64,000 bases of DNA from Pannonibacter carbonis (lineage in GTDB: Bacteria; Pseudomonadota; Alphaproteobacteria; Rhizobiales; Stappiaceae): NCBI RefSeq assembly GCF_003012935.1, contig NZ_PUDR01000003.1, positions 62,001 to 126,000 of the forward strand, written 5' to 3'. Positions 42,227 to 50,975 of this stretch are shown piece after piece. The notes under the pieces were generated by a model that worked only from the letters and a program-made list of their open reading frames with translations, did no database searches and was not told where the DNA came from. The position numbers and the translations under genes are program-made. Position 1 is the first letter of the stretch. The number at the start of each line of letters is the position of its first letter.

Positions 42227-43040
42227 TTTCTTCCTGCGTGCGATCCTGGCTGGAGTGGGGGTGGCCCTCGTTGCCGGGCCGCTGGGCTGCTTCATTGTCT
42301 GGCGTCGCATGGCCTATTTCGGCGACACGCTCTCCCATGCAGCCCTGCTCGGCGTGGCACTGGCGTTCCTGCTGGAAATCAACATCACGCTGGCGGTCTT
42401 TGCCGTCTGCACGATCATCTCGCTGCTGCTGCTGGCCTTGCAGAAGCGGGGCGGGCTGTCGTCCGACGCGCTGCTCGGGCTGCTCGCCCATTCCTCGCTG
42501 GCACTCGGCCTTGTCTGTCTCGCCTTCATGACCTGGGTGCGGATGGACCTGATGGGCTTCCTGTTCGGTGACATCCTGTCTGTGTCGCGGCTGGACATTG
42601 GTCTCATCTATGGCGGTGGGGCGGCGGTCCTTGGCGTGCTGGCGATGATCTGGCAGCCGTTGTTTGCCGCGACCGTCAGTGCGGATCTGGCCGAAGCCGA
42701 GGGGTTGAAACCGGCCCGTGCCAACCTGATCTTCATGGTGCTGATGGCCACCGTCATCGCCATCGCGATGAAGATCGTCGGCGTGTTGCTCATCACCGCG
42801 CTGCTGATCATCCCGGCAGCCACTGCCCGGCGGTTGGCGACGGGTCCGGAGCAGATGGCCGTGCTGGCGGCCATTGCGGGAGCGGTGGCCGTGCTGGCCG
42901 GCCTGTTCGGCTCGCTGGAATTCGATACACCCTCAGGGCCCTCCATCGTGGTGGCGGCAATGCTGCTTTTCGGTGTAAGCCTGACGCCGGTCGCGACAGG
43001 GATCGGAAGTCTCCTGCGGCGCATTGGCAAGGACGCCTGA
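42216..43040 (+). CDS. znuB: Zinc ABC transporter permease
   Basis: A 274-residue integral membrane protein of the ABC-3 family with about eight helices. WRRMAYFGDTLSHAALLGVAL is the conserved cytoplasmic coupling region. ATG at 42216 inside the znuC end; zur follows 16 bp later. Confidence 0.94.
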   Translation: MLDDFFLRAILAGVGVALVAGPLGCFIVWRRMAYFGDTLSHAALLGVALAFLLEINITLAVFAVCTIISLLLLALQKRGGLSSDALLGLLAHSSLALGLVCLAFMTWVRMDLMGFLFGDILSVSRLDIGLIYGGGAAVLGVLAMIWQPLFAATVSADLAEAEGLKPARANLIFMVLMATVIAIAMKIVGVLLITALLIIPAATARRLATGPEQMAVLAAIAGAVAVLAGLFGSLEFDTPSGPSIVVAAMLLFGVSLTPVATGIGSLLRRIGKDA

Positions 43041-43056
43041 ACAGAGGAACGAGGAC

Positions 43057-43545
43057 ATGGCTGAGCACTCGCATGATCACGCGGCCTCCGGTCATGACGA
43101 TGCCCCTGACCATGACCATGGTCACGATCACACGCATGACCATGGCAGCGCACCGGCCAAACTGACGCGCAACCAGACGCTGGTCTACGGCGCCCTGTCG
43201 CGGGCCGGTGGGCCGCTCACGGCCTACACGATCCTCGACCAACTGCGCGACGACGGCTTCCGCGCCCCGCTGCAGGTCTATCGGGCGCTGGAAAAGCTGG
43301 TCGAGTTCGGCATGGTGCACCGGCTGGAGAGCCTCAACGCCTTCGTCGCCTGCAGCCATCCGCAATGCGTCGACCACGAGACCATGGCCTTTGCCATCTG
43401 CGAGGCCTGCGGTTCTGTCAGCGAATTTGCCGATGCGGCGATCACGCGCCAGCTCAAGGGCTGGGCCGGCAACAATGGTTTTGCCCTGGCCAAGACCACC
43501 ATCGAGCTGCGCGGCACCTGCCGCAGCTGCCAGGCGGCCGTCTGA
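43057..43545 (+). CDS. zur: Zinc uptake repressor with His-rich N-terminus
   Basis: A 162-residue Fur-family protein. The winged helix (TRNQTLVYGALSRAGGPLTAYTILDQL) and metal-binding domain with Cys pairs CEAC and CRSC are standard. The first 30 residues are an unusual HDH/GHD-rich extension (nine or so His). GAGGA precedes the ATG at 43057. It probably represses znuA and znuCB-zur when zinc is plentiful. Confidence 0.92.
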   Translation: MAEHSHDHAASGHDDAPDHDHGHDHTHDHGSAPAKLTRNQTLVYGALSRAGGPLTAYTILDQLRDDGFRAPLQVYRALEKLVEFGMVHRLESLNAFVACSHPQCVDHETMAFAICEACGSVSEFADAAITRQLKGWAGNNGFALAKTTIELRGTCRSCQAAV

Positions 43546-43671
43546 ACCGGCACGCAGCCTGCCGTAACGCGATCCGCATCCTTGCGACTTGACGTCCCTT
43601 TCCGTGCCTTGCCGCTGGTCACGGGCCGACAAGCGGCTATGCTCGCCTTCCAACGAAATGAGGAGGGAGCA

Positions 43672-45294
43672 ATGGCGGTTCGACTGACCTTCTGTGGCGC
43701 AGCCCGCATGGTGACGGGCTCTTCCTACCTGCTGGACATCGCCGGGCAGCGCCTTCTCATCGATTGTGGCCTGTTCCAGGGCTCCAAGGCCGTGAAGGAG
43801 CTGAACTACCGGCCCTTTCCCTTTGCCGCCGACAGCCTCGACGCGGTGATCCTCACCCATGCCCACATCGATCATGCGGGGCTGATCCCGAAGCTCTGGA
43901 AGGCCGGCTATCGCGGGCCGGTGCACATGACCGAAGGCACCCGCGATCTCCTCACCTTCATGCTGCCGGACAGCGGCCACATCCAGGAAACGGAGGTCGA
44001 GAACCTCAACCGGCGCAACCTCAGGCGCGGCAAGGACACTGTGACCCCGATCTACAGCCAGACCGACGCCATCGCATGCCAGGCGATGTTTGCCGCCCAT
44101 GACTATGACATCTGGCTTGACGTGTTGCCGGGTGTGCGGGCGCGGTTCTGGAATGCCGGGCATATCCTCGGCTCGGCCTCCGTCGAACTGGAGATCGCGG
44201 TCGCCCATGTGGACGACAGCCTTGATCCGTCCGCATCGCCGATGCGGCTCCTGTTCTCCGGCGACATCGGCCCGGACAACAAGGCGTTCCATCCGGATCC
44301 GGATGCGGTGAGCGGGGTGGATCATCTCATCTGCGAATCCACCTATGGCGGGCGCGAGCGGCCGCAGATCACTGAAGAGCAGCGCCTTTTGGTTCTCGCC
44401 GGCGAGGTGCGCCATGCGCTGGACCGGGGCGGCGTGCTGCTGATCCCGGCTTTTGCCGTCGAGCGCACGCAGGAGCTGATCGTCGACCTGATGCGCCTGA
44501 TGGAAAGCGGCAGCATTGGCCATGTGCCGATCTTCCTGGACTCTCCGCTGGCCATCGCCGCGACCGAGGTCTTCAACCGGCACGCGGCGGATCTCGAGCA
44601 GTTGAGCACGCATCCGCATTTGCTCGACAACCGCTGGATCAGCCTGTGCGAGAGCGTGGAGGACAGCAAGGCGCTGAACCGGATTGCCAGCGGCGCGATC
44701 ATCATCGCAGCCAGCGGCATGTGCGATGCCGGCCGCATCCGGCATCACCTGAAGAACCGTCTCTGGAAGCCGGCAACAACGGTACTTCTGGTCGGCTATC
44801 AGGCGCCGGGCACGCTGGGCGCGCAGCTGCTGGAAGGCCAGCGCAACGTGCGCCTGATGGGTGAGGAGATTACCGTGCGCGCCGACATCCGCTCGGTCGA
44901 CATCTACTCCGGCCATGCCGCCCGCAGCGACCTGATCGAATGGATCCTCGAGCGGCGGCCGGTGCATGGCAGCCTGTTCCTGACCCACGGCGAGGAAAGC
45001 CAGGCGCTGGCGCTCTGCGAGAGCCTGGTGGCAAAGGGCTTTGCCGATGGCCATGTGGTCGTGCCGGCGCTGGATGCTATCTACGACCTGATGCCGGGCA
45101 GGGCGGTGCTCCGGCGCGACGGTCCGCCGCCGCGCGCGGAGGCCGGCATTGCCGAGCGGCGCGACTGGAGCGCCGACTATCCGCAGCTGCTCCTCGACAT
45201 CCAGTCGGCCCTTGAAGGCGCGGCGGACGAGAAGAGCCGCTCGGTCCTCCTGCGCCGCCTCAGGCGGGCGTTGGATGAGGAAAAGGCTGGTTAG
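43672..45294 (+). CDS. MBL-fold beta-CASP RNA-processing-like exonuclease
   Basis: A 540-residue protein of the CPSF/Ysh1-like family (COG1236). Zinc motif HAHIDH at residues 63-68, GHILGSASVEL, FSGDIG, ESTYGGRER and the C-terminal beta-CASP/RMMBL elements (SGMCDAGRI, YSGHAARSDL, HGEESQA) are all present. Family members cut or trim RNA. ATG at 43672 follows AGGAGGG; starts at 43582 and 43639 are possible. Its convergent neighbour is the glycan cluster. Confidence 0.9.
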   Translation: MAVRLTFCGAARMVTGSSYLLDIAGQRLLIDCGLFQGSKAVKELNYRPFPFAADSLDAVILTHAHIDHAGLIPKLWKAGYRGPVHMTEGTRDLLTFMLPDSGHIQETEVENLNRRNLRRGKDTVTPIYSQTDAIACQAMFAAHDYDIWLDVLPGVRARFWNAGHILGSASVELEIAVAHVDDSLDPSASPMRLLFSGDIGPDNKAFHPDPDAVSGVDHLICESTYGGRERPQITEEQRLLVLAGEVRHALDRGGVLLIPAFAVERTQELIVDLMRLMESGSIGHVPIFLDSPLAIAATEVFNRHAADLEQLSTHPHLLDNRWISLCESVEDSKALNRIASGAIIIAASGMCDAGRIRHHLKNRLWKPATTVLLVGYQAPGTLGAQLLEGQRNVRLMGEEITVRADIRSVDIYSGHAARSDLIEWILERRPVHGSLFLTHGEESQALALCESLVAKGFADGHVVVPALDAIYDLMPGRAVLRRDGPPPRAEAGIAERRDWSADYPQLLLDIQSALEGAADEKSRSVLLRRLRRALDEEKAG

Positions 45295-46064
45295 GCGGCG
45301 GCAGCCACCTCGGCAAAGAGATCGGCGATGCGTGGCCAGGCCGCGCCCGGGTGGTGGGCGGCGATGGCAAGGAATTCCTCGACGAAGGCCTCGCAGCCCG
45401 CATCGTGGTCGAGGTGATGGGTCAGGATGCCGAGCGGCTCGCCGCCGGTGTTGCGGCGGCGCAGGAACTGCAGCTCCAGCCGCTCGCTCACTGATGCCCA
45501 GCCAATGAAGCGGCGGTCCTTCTTCCACTTGATGATGTCGAGATGCGTCTGCACCTGCGCCGGGATCAGGGTCTCCCAGGTGAAGGTCGACAGGCCCTTC
45601 AGCCCTGCCTCCGCCAGCTGGCGAGCGACCGGCGGGGCGATCCGGTTCCAGGGCGGCACGAAGGCGGGCACGAAGGCCGCCGGGAACAGGGCCTCGAGCC
45701 TTTCGCGCCCGGCCACCAGCTCGGCAAAGGCGTCGCCCGGCGCGCGGCGGTCGCCGAACTCGGCTGCCTTTTCCCCCAGGTCCTTGCGCTGGTGGTTGAG
45801 ATGCTGCCAGCCATGCTGCAGCACGACGGCATGGGGCTCGTTGCGCAGCCGGTCGGCGAGGGCCTCAGTCGCGGTCTTCGGGATCACGGCCAGCCCGACA
45901 TCGACGTCGTGGGCGTTGGCCGCAGCAAGCAGCCGCTCCAGCGCCGGCGTCGGCGCGATGGCGTCATCGTCGCGCCACCAGAAGCGAACCTGGGTGCCGC
46001 GCTCGGCGAACCAGTCGAGATGGGCGATGAGATGCGCGCGAAAGGCGGCAAGTTCGGACGTCAC
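45291..46064 (-). CDS. Polysaccharide deacetylase-family protein
   Basis: A 257-residue NodB-like hydrolase. The catalytic-type Asp-Asp (FWWRDDDA, near residues 28-35) and His pair (HGWQHLNH) are present; no signal peptide is visible, so it probably acts on a cytoplasmic precursor or is a divergent family member. Last gene of the five-gene glycan cluster, overlapping the upstream gene by 4 bp. Confidence 0.82.
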   Translation of the reverse strand: MTSELAAFRAHLIAHLDWFAERGTQVRFWWRDDDAIAPTPALERLLAAANAHDVDVGLAVIPKTATEALADRLRNEPHAVVLQHGWQHLNHQRKDLGEKAAEFGDRRAPGDAFAELVAGRERLEALFPAAFVPAFVPPWNRIAPPVARQLAEAGLKGLSTFTWETLIPAQVQTHLDIIKWKKDRRFIGWASVSERLELQFLRRRNTGGEPLGILTHHLDHDAGCEAFVEEFLAIAAHHPGAAWPRIADLFAEVAAAA

Positions 46065-47215
46065 CGGCGGATCTCCTCAAGATCGGTCAGGAGCTGGCGG
46101 GCGCTTTCGGCAGCGCCGTTCATGGCAACATCGGCTTGTGCGACGGGCCGCGACAGGGCGGCATCGACGGCGGCGGCCAGGCCCTGTGCAGTCAGTCCGG
46201 CTTCCGGCACCATGACCGCCCGGCCATGGCGGGCCAGCGCCTCGGCGCGCTGCGTCTGCTCGGTCTCGTCGCCCTGGGCAAAGGGCACCAGCACCGCCCG
46301 AACCCCGGCAGCCAGCACGTCGAGCACGGTGTTGTAGCCGGCCTGGCTCACCGACAGGCGCGCGCGGGGCAAGAGGCCCGGGAAATCGCGCCGCGCCCGC
46401 TCCACCAGAACTCCTGCGGAGGCGGCAGCAGCAAGCGCTGAAAACTCTGGATCCGGGAGGTCGTGGCCGACCAGCAGCCGCCAGCGGCAGTCGCCGGCCT
46501 GCTGCGAAAGTTCCCGCGCGCCAAGGGCGGCCTCAAGCAGGGCCCGCGCCACCGCGCCGCCACCGCAGGAGACAATCACCTCGTCCGCGCCGTCACCGGC
46601 CGGCGGTTCCGGCCGTGCCCCGCCACCGACATAGCCGGTGTAGCGCACCAGATGCGCGACCCGGTCGGCAAAGGGGAAACTGTCCTCAAGCCGCGTGAAG
46701 GCGGGATCGGAATGCACCAGCACCCGGTCATAGTGGGCGAGCGCCCGCTCTGCCATCCAGGCTTCCTTGGCGGGATCCTTCTTGCGCACGAGGATGTCGC
46801 GGATCGAGGCGGCGATCAGCGGCCGCCTTGGCAGCGCGCGGGCCGTCTCCAGCAGCGGCTCCAGCTCATGGGCAAATTGCCGCCGTCCGAAAGGGTAGGT
46901 CTCGGTGAGGAGCAGGTCGACGGGTTCAGTCAGGAAGGCCGCCAGCAACGCCTGCCGCCGTGTTTCCTCGAAGCCGGCGGGCAGGGGGCTGCCGTCCGGC
47001 GACACGAGCGTGCGGAAGCTGGCGTCTAGGGCGCGCACCGGCGGCAGCGCGATCACCTCAAGACCCGAGGTGTCCAGCGTCGGCGGCAGCAGGTTGCCGG
47101 TCGCAAGCCGCACCGCGACGCCCTCGCGGGCGAGCGCCTTGCCGATGGCCACCGCCCGCACTGCATGACCGGTGCCCAGCAGATGCTGCACATGGATGAA
47201 GGCACGACGGGTCAT
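46061..47215 (-). CDS. MurG-like glycosyltransferase (paralogue 2)
   Basis: A 384-residue GT-B enzyme. N-terminal HLLGTGHAVRAVAIGKALA is the nucleotide-sugar glycosyltransferase opening, and the C-terminal SQAGYNTVLDVLAAGVRAVLVPF is the GT28-like donor site. It resembles the gene at 49576-50790, so the cluster holds two related members. Cytoplasmic or membrane-peripheral; acceptor unknown. ATGA overlaps at both ends. Confidence 0.85.
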   Translation of the reverse strand: MTRRAFIHVQHLLGTGHAVRAVAIGKALAREGVAVRLATGNLLPPTLDTSGLEVIALPPVRALDASFRTLVSPDGSPLPAGFEETRRQALLAAFLTEPVDLLLTETYPFGRRQFAHELEPLLETARALPRRPLIAASIRDILVRKKDPAKEAWMAERALAHYDRVLVHSDPAFTRLEDSFPFADRVAHLVRYTGYVGGGARPEPPAGDGADEVIVSCGGGAVARALLEAALGARELSQQAGDCRWRLLVGHDLPDPEFSALAAAASAGVLVERARRDFPGLLPRARLSVSQAGYNTVLDVLAAGVRAVLVPFAQGDETEQTQRAEALARHGRAVMVPEAGLTAQGLAAAVDAALSRPVAQADVAMNGAAESARQLLTDLEEIRR

Positions 47216-48342
47216 GAGGCGCGCGCTCCGGCCTTGCTGCGGGTGGCGATGGCCGCGTCCAGAAAGGCCGTCACCCTTGCGGCTCCAGCCTCCAGCGTGT
47301 GCCGTTCGCGGATGTGGCGGCTGGCGGCGACGCCCATCTGCAGGCGCAGGTCGGCATCCGAAAGAAGGCGCTGCAGGGCGGCTGCGAAGCCTTCGACGTC
47401 GCCTTCCGGCGCGAGCAGACCGGTCACCCCGTCCGCAACCACGTCCGGAACGCCGAACGTCGCCCCGCCGACAACCGGCAAGCCGCTGGCCTGCGCCTCA
47501 AGAAACACGAAGCCGAAGGCCTCGCGGATTGCCGGCCAGACGAAGAGGTCATGATCCGCATAGACCGCCGGCAGTTCCTCGGGGTGCAGCGCCCCCAGGA
47601 AGCTGCAGCGGTGCGGCGGAAACAGCGCCTCGATCTCCGCCCGCGCGGGGCCGTCGCCGACGATGGTGAGATGCCAGTCAAAAGCCGACACGTGGCGCAA
47701 CGCCTCGGCCAGCACCCGATAGGAGCGCTCCTTGTCGCCATGCCGCATCATGCCGACGGCCAGCAGGCGCACAGCTGCTGTGCTGCTCGCATCCGGTTGA
47801 ATCCGGTGCTGCGCCTGGAACGGCGCTGCATCCAGGAAAGGGAGCAAAAGATAAAGCCGATCCGAGGGCAGCGCGGCCGCAAGGCAGCCCATGTCGGCCC
47901 GGTGAATGGCCCCAACGGCATCGGCTCTGCCCAGAGCGGCGTCTGCAGCGGCAAATCCGAAGGCCCATTCGCCCGTTGCCCGCTTGGGCGCGCGGCTCGC
48001 TTCGATCACGGCATAAGGCATGTCGAAGGCGTTCGACAGGGCCGGCCCGATCCAGTCTGGCGCCTTGTGATAGAGGTGATAGCTCAGGAAGACGTCCGGC
48101 AGGTAGCCCTCCGCCCGCCACTCTGCCTCGACCCGTGCCGCCTCGGCCAGCGCTGCCGCCTTGGCCTCGGGCAGTTCGCTCCCCGCCTGGCGCCACGAGG
48201 CAAAGCGCGAGGCAATGCGGACACTGTGGCCGGCGGATTCAAGCGCGCGCACGATCAGCCGCGCAAAGGTCCTGTCACCGGACGGACGCGGATCGTCCAG
48301 CGGCTTCATCGGGGCGGTGAAGGCGATCCTGAGGCCACTCAC
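47212..48342 (-). CDS. Glycosyltransferase, GT4-like (GTG start)
   Basis: A 376-residue GT-B enzyme. The donor-site E-x7-E pattern is EAFGFVFLEAQASGLPVV near the C-terminus. I place the start at a GTG (48342), which gives SGLRIAFTAPMKPLDD, a normal Rossmann opening, and overlaps the upstream stop in GTGA. ATG starts further upstream lie inside the neighbouring gene. Confidence 0.85.
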   Translation of the reverse strand: MSGLRIAFTAPMKPLDDPRPSGDRTFARLIVRALESAGHSVRIASRFASWRQAGSELPEAKAAALAEAARVEAEWRAEGYLPDVFLSYHLYHKAPDWIGPALSNAFDMPYAVIEASRAPKRATGEWAFGFAAADAALGRADAVGAIHRADMGCLAAALPSDRLYLLLPFLDAAPFQAQHRIQPDASSTAAVRLLAVGMMRHGDKERSYRVLAEALRHVSAFDWHLTIVGDGPARAEIEALFPPHRCSFLGALHPEELPAVYADHDLFVWPAIREAFGFVFLEAQASGLPVVGGATFGVPDVVADGVTGLLAPEGDVEGFAAALQRLLSDADLRLQMGVAASRHIRERHTLEAGAARVTAFLDAAIATRSKAGARAS

Positions 48343-49559
48343 AGCACGGGCCGGAACTTGGCGGCAAGCCGGTCGATGCCGGGCTCTGTCGAGAAGTCGC
48401 GCCGCACTTTGGCCGCCGCCGCCAGCCCAAGCGCGATGCGGCGGTCGGGATTGCCGATTAGCTCTGCCATGGCATCGGACAGTGCCTGCGGATTGCCGGG
48501 CTCGACGAGGACGCCTGTCTGCTGGTCGTCGATCAGCTCCGGGATGGCCGACACGCGCGTCGAAAGGCAGCACAGGCCCATGGACTGCGCCTCCATCAGC
48601 ACGTTCGGCAGCCCGTCGCGGTCACCGCTTTTCGCCAGCTTTGATGGCAGGATGAAGAGATCGGCGCGGCGGCAGGTCTCGATCACCGCCTCGCGCGGCT
48701 GCGCCCCGCGCCAGACGATGCGGTCGCTGATGCCGAGCTTGCCGGCCATGTCCTTGAGACGGTTCGACAGCTCGCCGCCGCCGATATGGATGAACTGCCA
48801 GTTTAGACCCGCAGGCAGGCGCGCGAGCGCTTTCAGAAGGTCGTCATAGCCCTTCTTCTCGACCGCCCTGCCGACCGACACGAGCCGCACCGGCGAGCCC
48901 GTTCCGTCGCGCTTCTCCTCCGGAGCTGCCGGTGCGGGGAACGGCGAGAAATCGAGGCCATGGTAGACGAGTTCGACCTTGTCCGGCTCGGCGCTGAGGC
49001 TGCGCAGGTAGTCGACATTGGTCCGCGTGCAGGTGACACCCCAGGCCGCATCATCCAGCTTCGTGCGCAGATCCCACTCAGGGCTGGTCCAGATGTCCTT
49101 GGCATGGGCCGAGAAGGACCAGCGGCGGCCCGACAGATGTGCCGCATAGCGGGCGACCGAGCAGGGCGTGTGCAGATAGTGGGTGTGGATCCAGGTCACA
49201 TCCTCGGGCAGCTCATGCGCGAAGACACAGGCCTGACCCCAGCGGCGATGCCGGCCGATGTTGTTCTCATGGGCCAGATCGGCTTCGAACAGTGCCCGGG
49301 CGGCAGCATAGTTCGGCTGCTTTTCGGCCCAGCGGCGCGCTCGCGCCACCCGCTTCGGGTCGTCCTTCAGGTATTCGGGCAGGTAGAGCACATCGGCCGT
49401 GATCTGCCGGTGCAGGTCGTGGATATAGGGGTCGTAGGGCTGGCGCAGGGCAACGATCAGCTGGCCGATGCAGCGCTTCTGCAGCCCGAGAATTTCCTGG
49501 GCAATGAAGGTCTCCGACAGGCGCGGATAGCCTTTGACGACAACGGCAATGCGGGACAT
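48339..49559 (-). CDS. Glycosyltransferase family 4 protein (exopolysaccharide type)
   Basis: A 406-residue GT4 enzyme resembling colanic-acid/WcaL-type transferases: N-terminal VVVKGYPRLSETFI, middle HAKDIWTSP, and donor motif DGLPNVLMEAQSMGLCCLST. The ATG at 49559 lies 16 bp after the previous gene; longer starts have no support. The sugar donor and acceptor are not readable. Confidence 0.87.
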   Translation of the reverse strand: MSRIAVVVKGYPRLSETFIAQEILGLQKRCIGQLIVALRQPYDPYIHDLHRQITADVLYLPEYLKDDPKRVARARRWAEKQPNYAAARALFEADLAHENNIGRHRRWGQACVFAHELPEDVTWIHTHYLHTPCSVARYAAHLSGRRWSFSAHAKDIWTSPEWDLRTKLDDAAWGVTCTRTNVDYLRSLSAEPDKVELVYHGLDFSPFPAPAAPEEKRDGTGSPVRLVSVGRAVEKKGYDDLLKALARLPAGLNWQFIHIGGGELSNRLKDMAGKLGISDRIVWRGAQPREAVIETCRRADLFILPSKLAKSGDRDGLPNVLMEAQSMGLCCLSTRVSAIPELIDDQQTGVLVEPGNPQALSDAMAELIGNPDRRIALGLAAAAKVRRDFSTEPGIDRLAAKFRPVL

Positions 49560-49575
49560 GGCGCGCGCAGTTCCT

Positions 49576-50790
49576 TCAAAGCCCGGCGCGTCGAAGGACA
49601 CGCGACCGGTCCGGCGCCGACAGGATCTGCCCGACCCGCTTTTCGATGACATCAAGGCCACCGAGCAGGTTGTCGATACCAGCAGCCGAGGGCGGGGCCG
49701 CATGCGGCAGCGCCGACAAGGCATCAAGCATCTGGTCGGGATCCGGATACTGCTCGATCGGCAGCACGGTCAGAAGGCCGGTCTCGGCCGCCCGGTCCGC
49801 GCGGATGGCCTGCTCGCGGCGCGGAATGACGCGTGGCACTAGCAGGGTCGGCTTGTCGAAGGACAGGATCTCGCAGAAGGTGTTGTAGCCACCCATGCCG
49901 ACAATGGCGGTGGCTGCCTGCAGATAGGGCTCCATCTGCGGCGTGAAGCGCATGATGTGGACATCCCGCAGATGCTCGGCGCGGGTCATGAATTCGCTCA
50001 CCGATGCGGCCGGCATGAACGGCCCCAAAACGATCAGTGCCGGAAACAGCGGCTTGGCATGGGATTCGTATGCCCGCATGACCCAGTCGACCATTTCCAC
50101 CCCGTCGCCGCCGCCACCGGGCGTCACCAGAATGAAAGGCTCCTCGCCGAAGGGCAGCGGTTCGCTGAGCCTAGCGCCCTTGGGCATTTCACGGCGCAGG
50201 AAACCTGTGTACAGCAGCTTGTCATGCACGCTCTGCGGCAGATCGATGCCTGCCAGCGGATTGCACATGCCTTCCGGCCCATAGACCCAGATCTCGTCGT
50301 AGAGTTCCTCAAGCGCCGGGCGGACGTTCTTGCGGTCCCACTCCTGCTGCAGCACTTGCGGATCATCGAGAACGTCGCGCAGGCCGAGGATCAGCCGTGT
50401 TCCGGCCTTCTTGAGCTGCTCCAGCGTCGGCAGGACTTCACCGCGCAAGCCAAGCGGCTCCTTGTCGACGATGAAGATGTCCGGCTCGAACACCTGTGCC
50501 GTGTGCTCGATGATCGAGGAGCGGATTTCCAGCGTATGGTCGATGTTGAGATGCAGCGACAGCGAGGTATATTCCCCGTCGCGCAGCTTGATGACGCCGG
50601 GAATACGCACAAAATCCACGCGCGAGCGGAACTCGAAACTACCGATGATCGGAGAACCTGACAGAATCAGGACCGAAAGGGTGTCGAAGGAACCGACGAG
50701 CGCCTGAGCGATCGCGCGGCAGCGCCGAAGATGACCGAGCCCGAAGGAGTCGTGGCTGTAAATCAGGATGCGCGGCGATTCGGATCGCAT
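49576..50790 (-). CDS. MurG-like glycosyltransferase (COG4671-type)
   Basis: A 404-residue GT-B enzyme opening with ILIYSHDSFGLGHLRRCRA and carrying MGGYNTFCEILSFDKPTLLVPR in the C-terminal donor site, typical of the COG4671 group of predicted transferases. ATG at 50790. First gene of the cluster, divergent from the ABC-like gene across 185 bp, so both units can be controlled together. Confidence 0.85.
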   Translation of the reverse strand: MRSESPRILIYSHDSFGLGHLRRCRAIAQALVGSFDTLSVLILSGSPIIGSFEFRSRVDFVRIPGVIKLRDGEYTSLSLHLNIDHTLEIRSSIIEHTAQVFEPDIFIVDKEPLGLRGEVLPTLEQLKKAGTRLILGLRDVLDDPQVLQQEWDRKNVRPALEELYDEIWVYGPEGMCNPLAGIDLPQSVHDKLLYTGFLRREMPKGARLSEPLPFGEEPFILVTPGGGGDGVEMVDWVMRAYESHAKPLFPALIVLGPFMPAASVSEFMTRAEHLRDVHIMRFTPQMEPYLQAATAIVGMGGYNTFCEILSFDKPTLLVPRVIPRREQAIRADRAAETGLLTVLPIEQYPDPDQMLDALSALPHAAPPSAAGIDNLLGGLDVIEKRVGQILSAPDRSRVLRRAGL

Positions 50791-50975
50791 GTTGCCCCGT
50801 TGCTGCCCCTGGGTCGTGTCACGAGGAACCTGCCTCGGGGCAACACCCAAACCTTGATAAATTTGCGGCCTTCCCGACCGTCTATCCCCTCTCTATGGCA
50901 CATCCGGCGTTGCGAGTTAATACGCAACGTCTTACCACTACTGCGATGGCAAAAAGTGCCTGACTGGACCGGGAT

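Noticed and set aside
42808-45528. 906-codon open frame opposite znuB, zur and the beta-CASP gene
   Set aside because: Crosses three well-supported genes on the other strand and shows no family motif; a composition effect.
50791-50975. CtrA or CRP-type sites between the divergent glycan and ABC units
   Set aside because: I found no TTAA-N7-TTAA and no convincing TGTGA-N6-TCACA match, so cAMP control at the promoter level is not supported.
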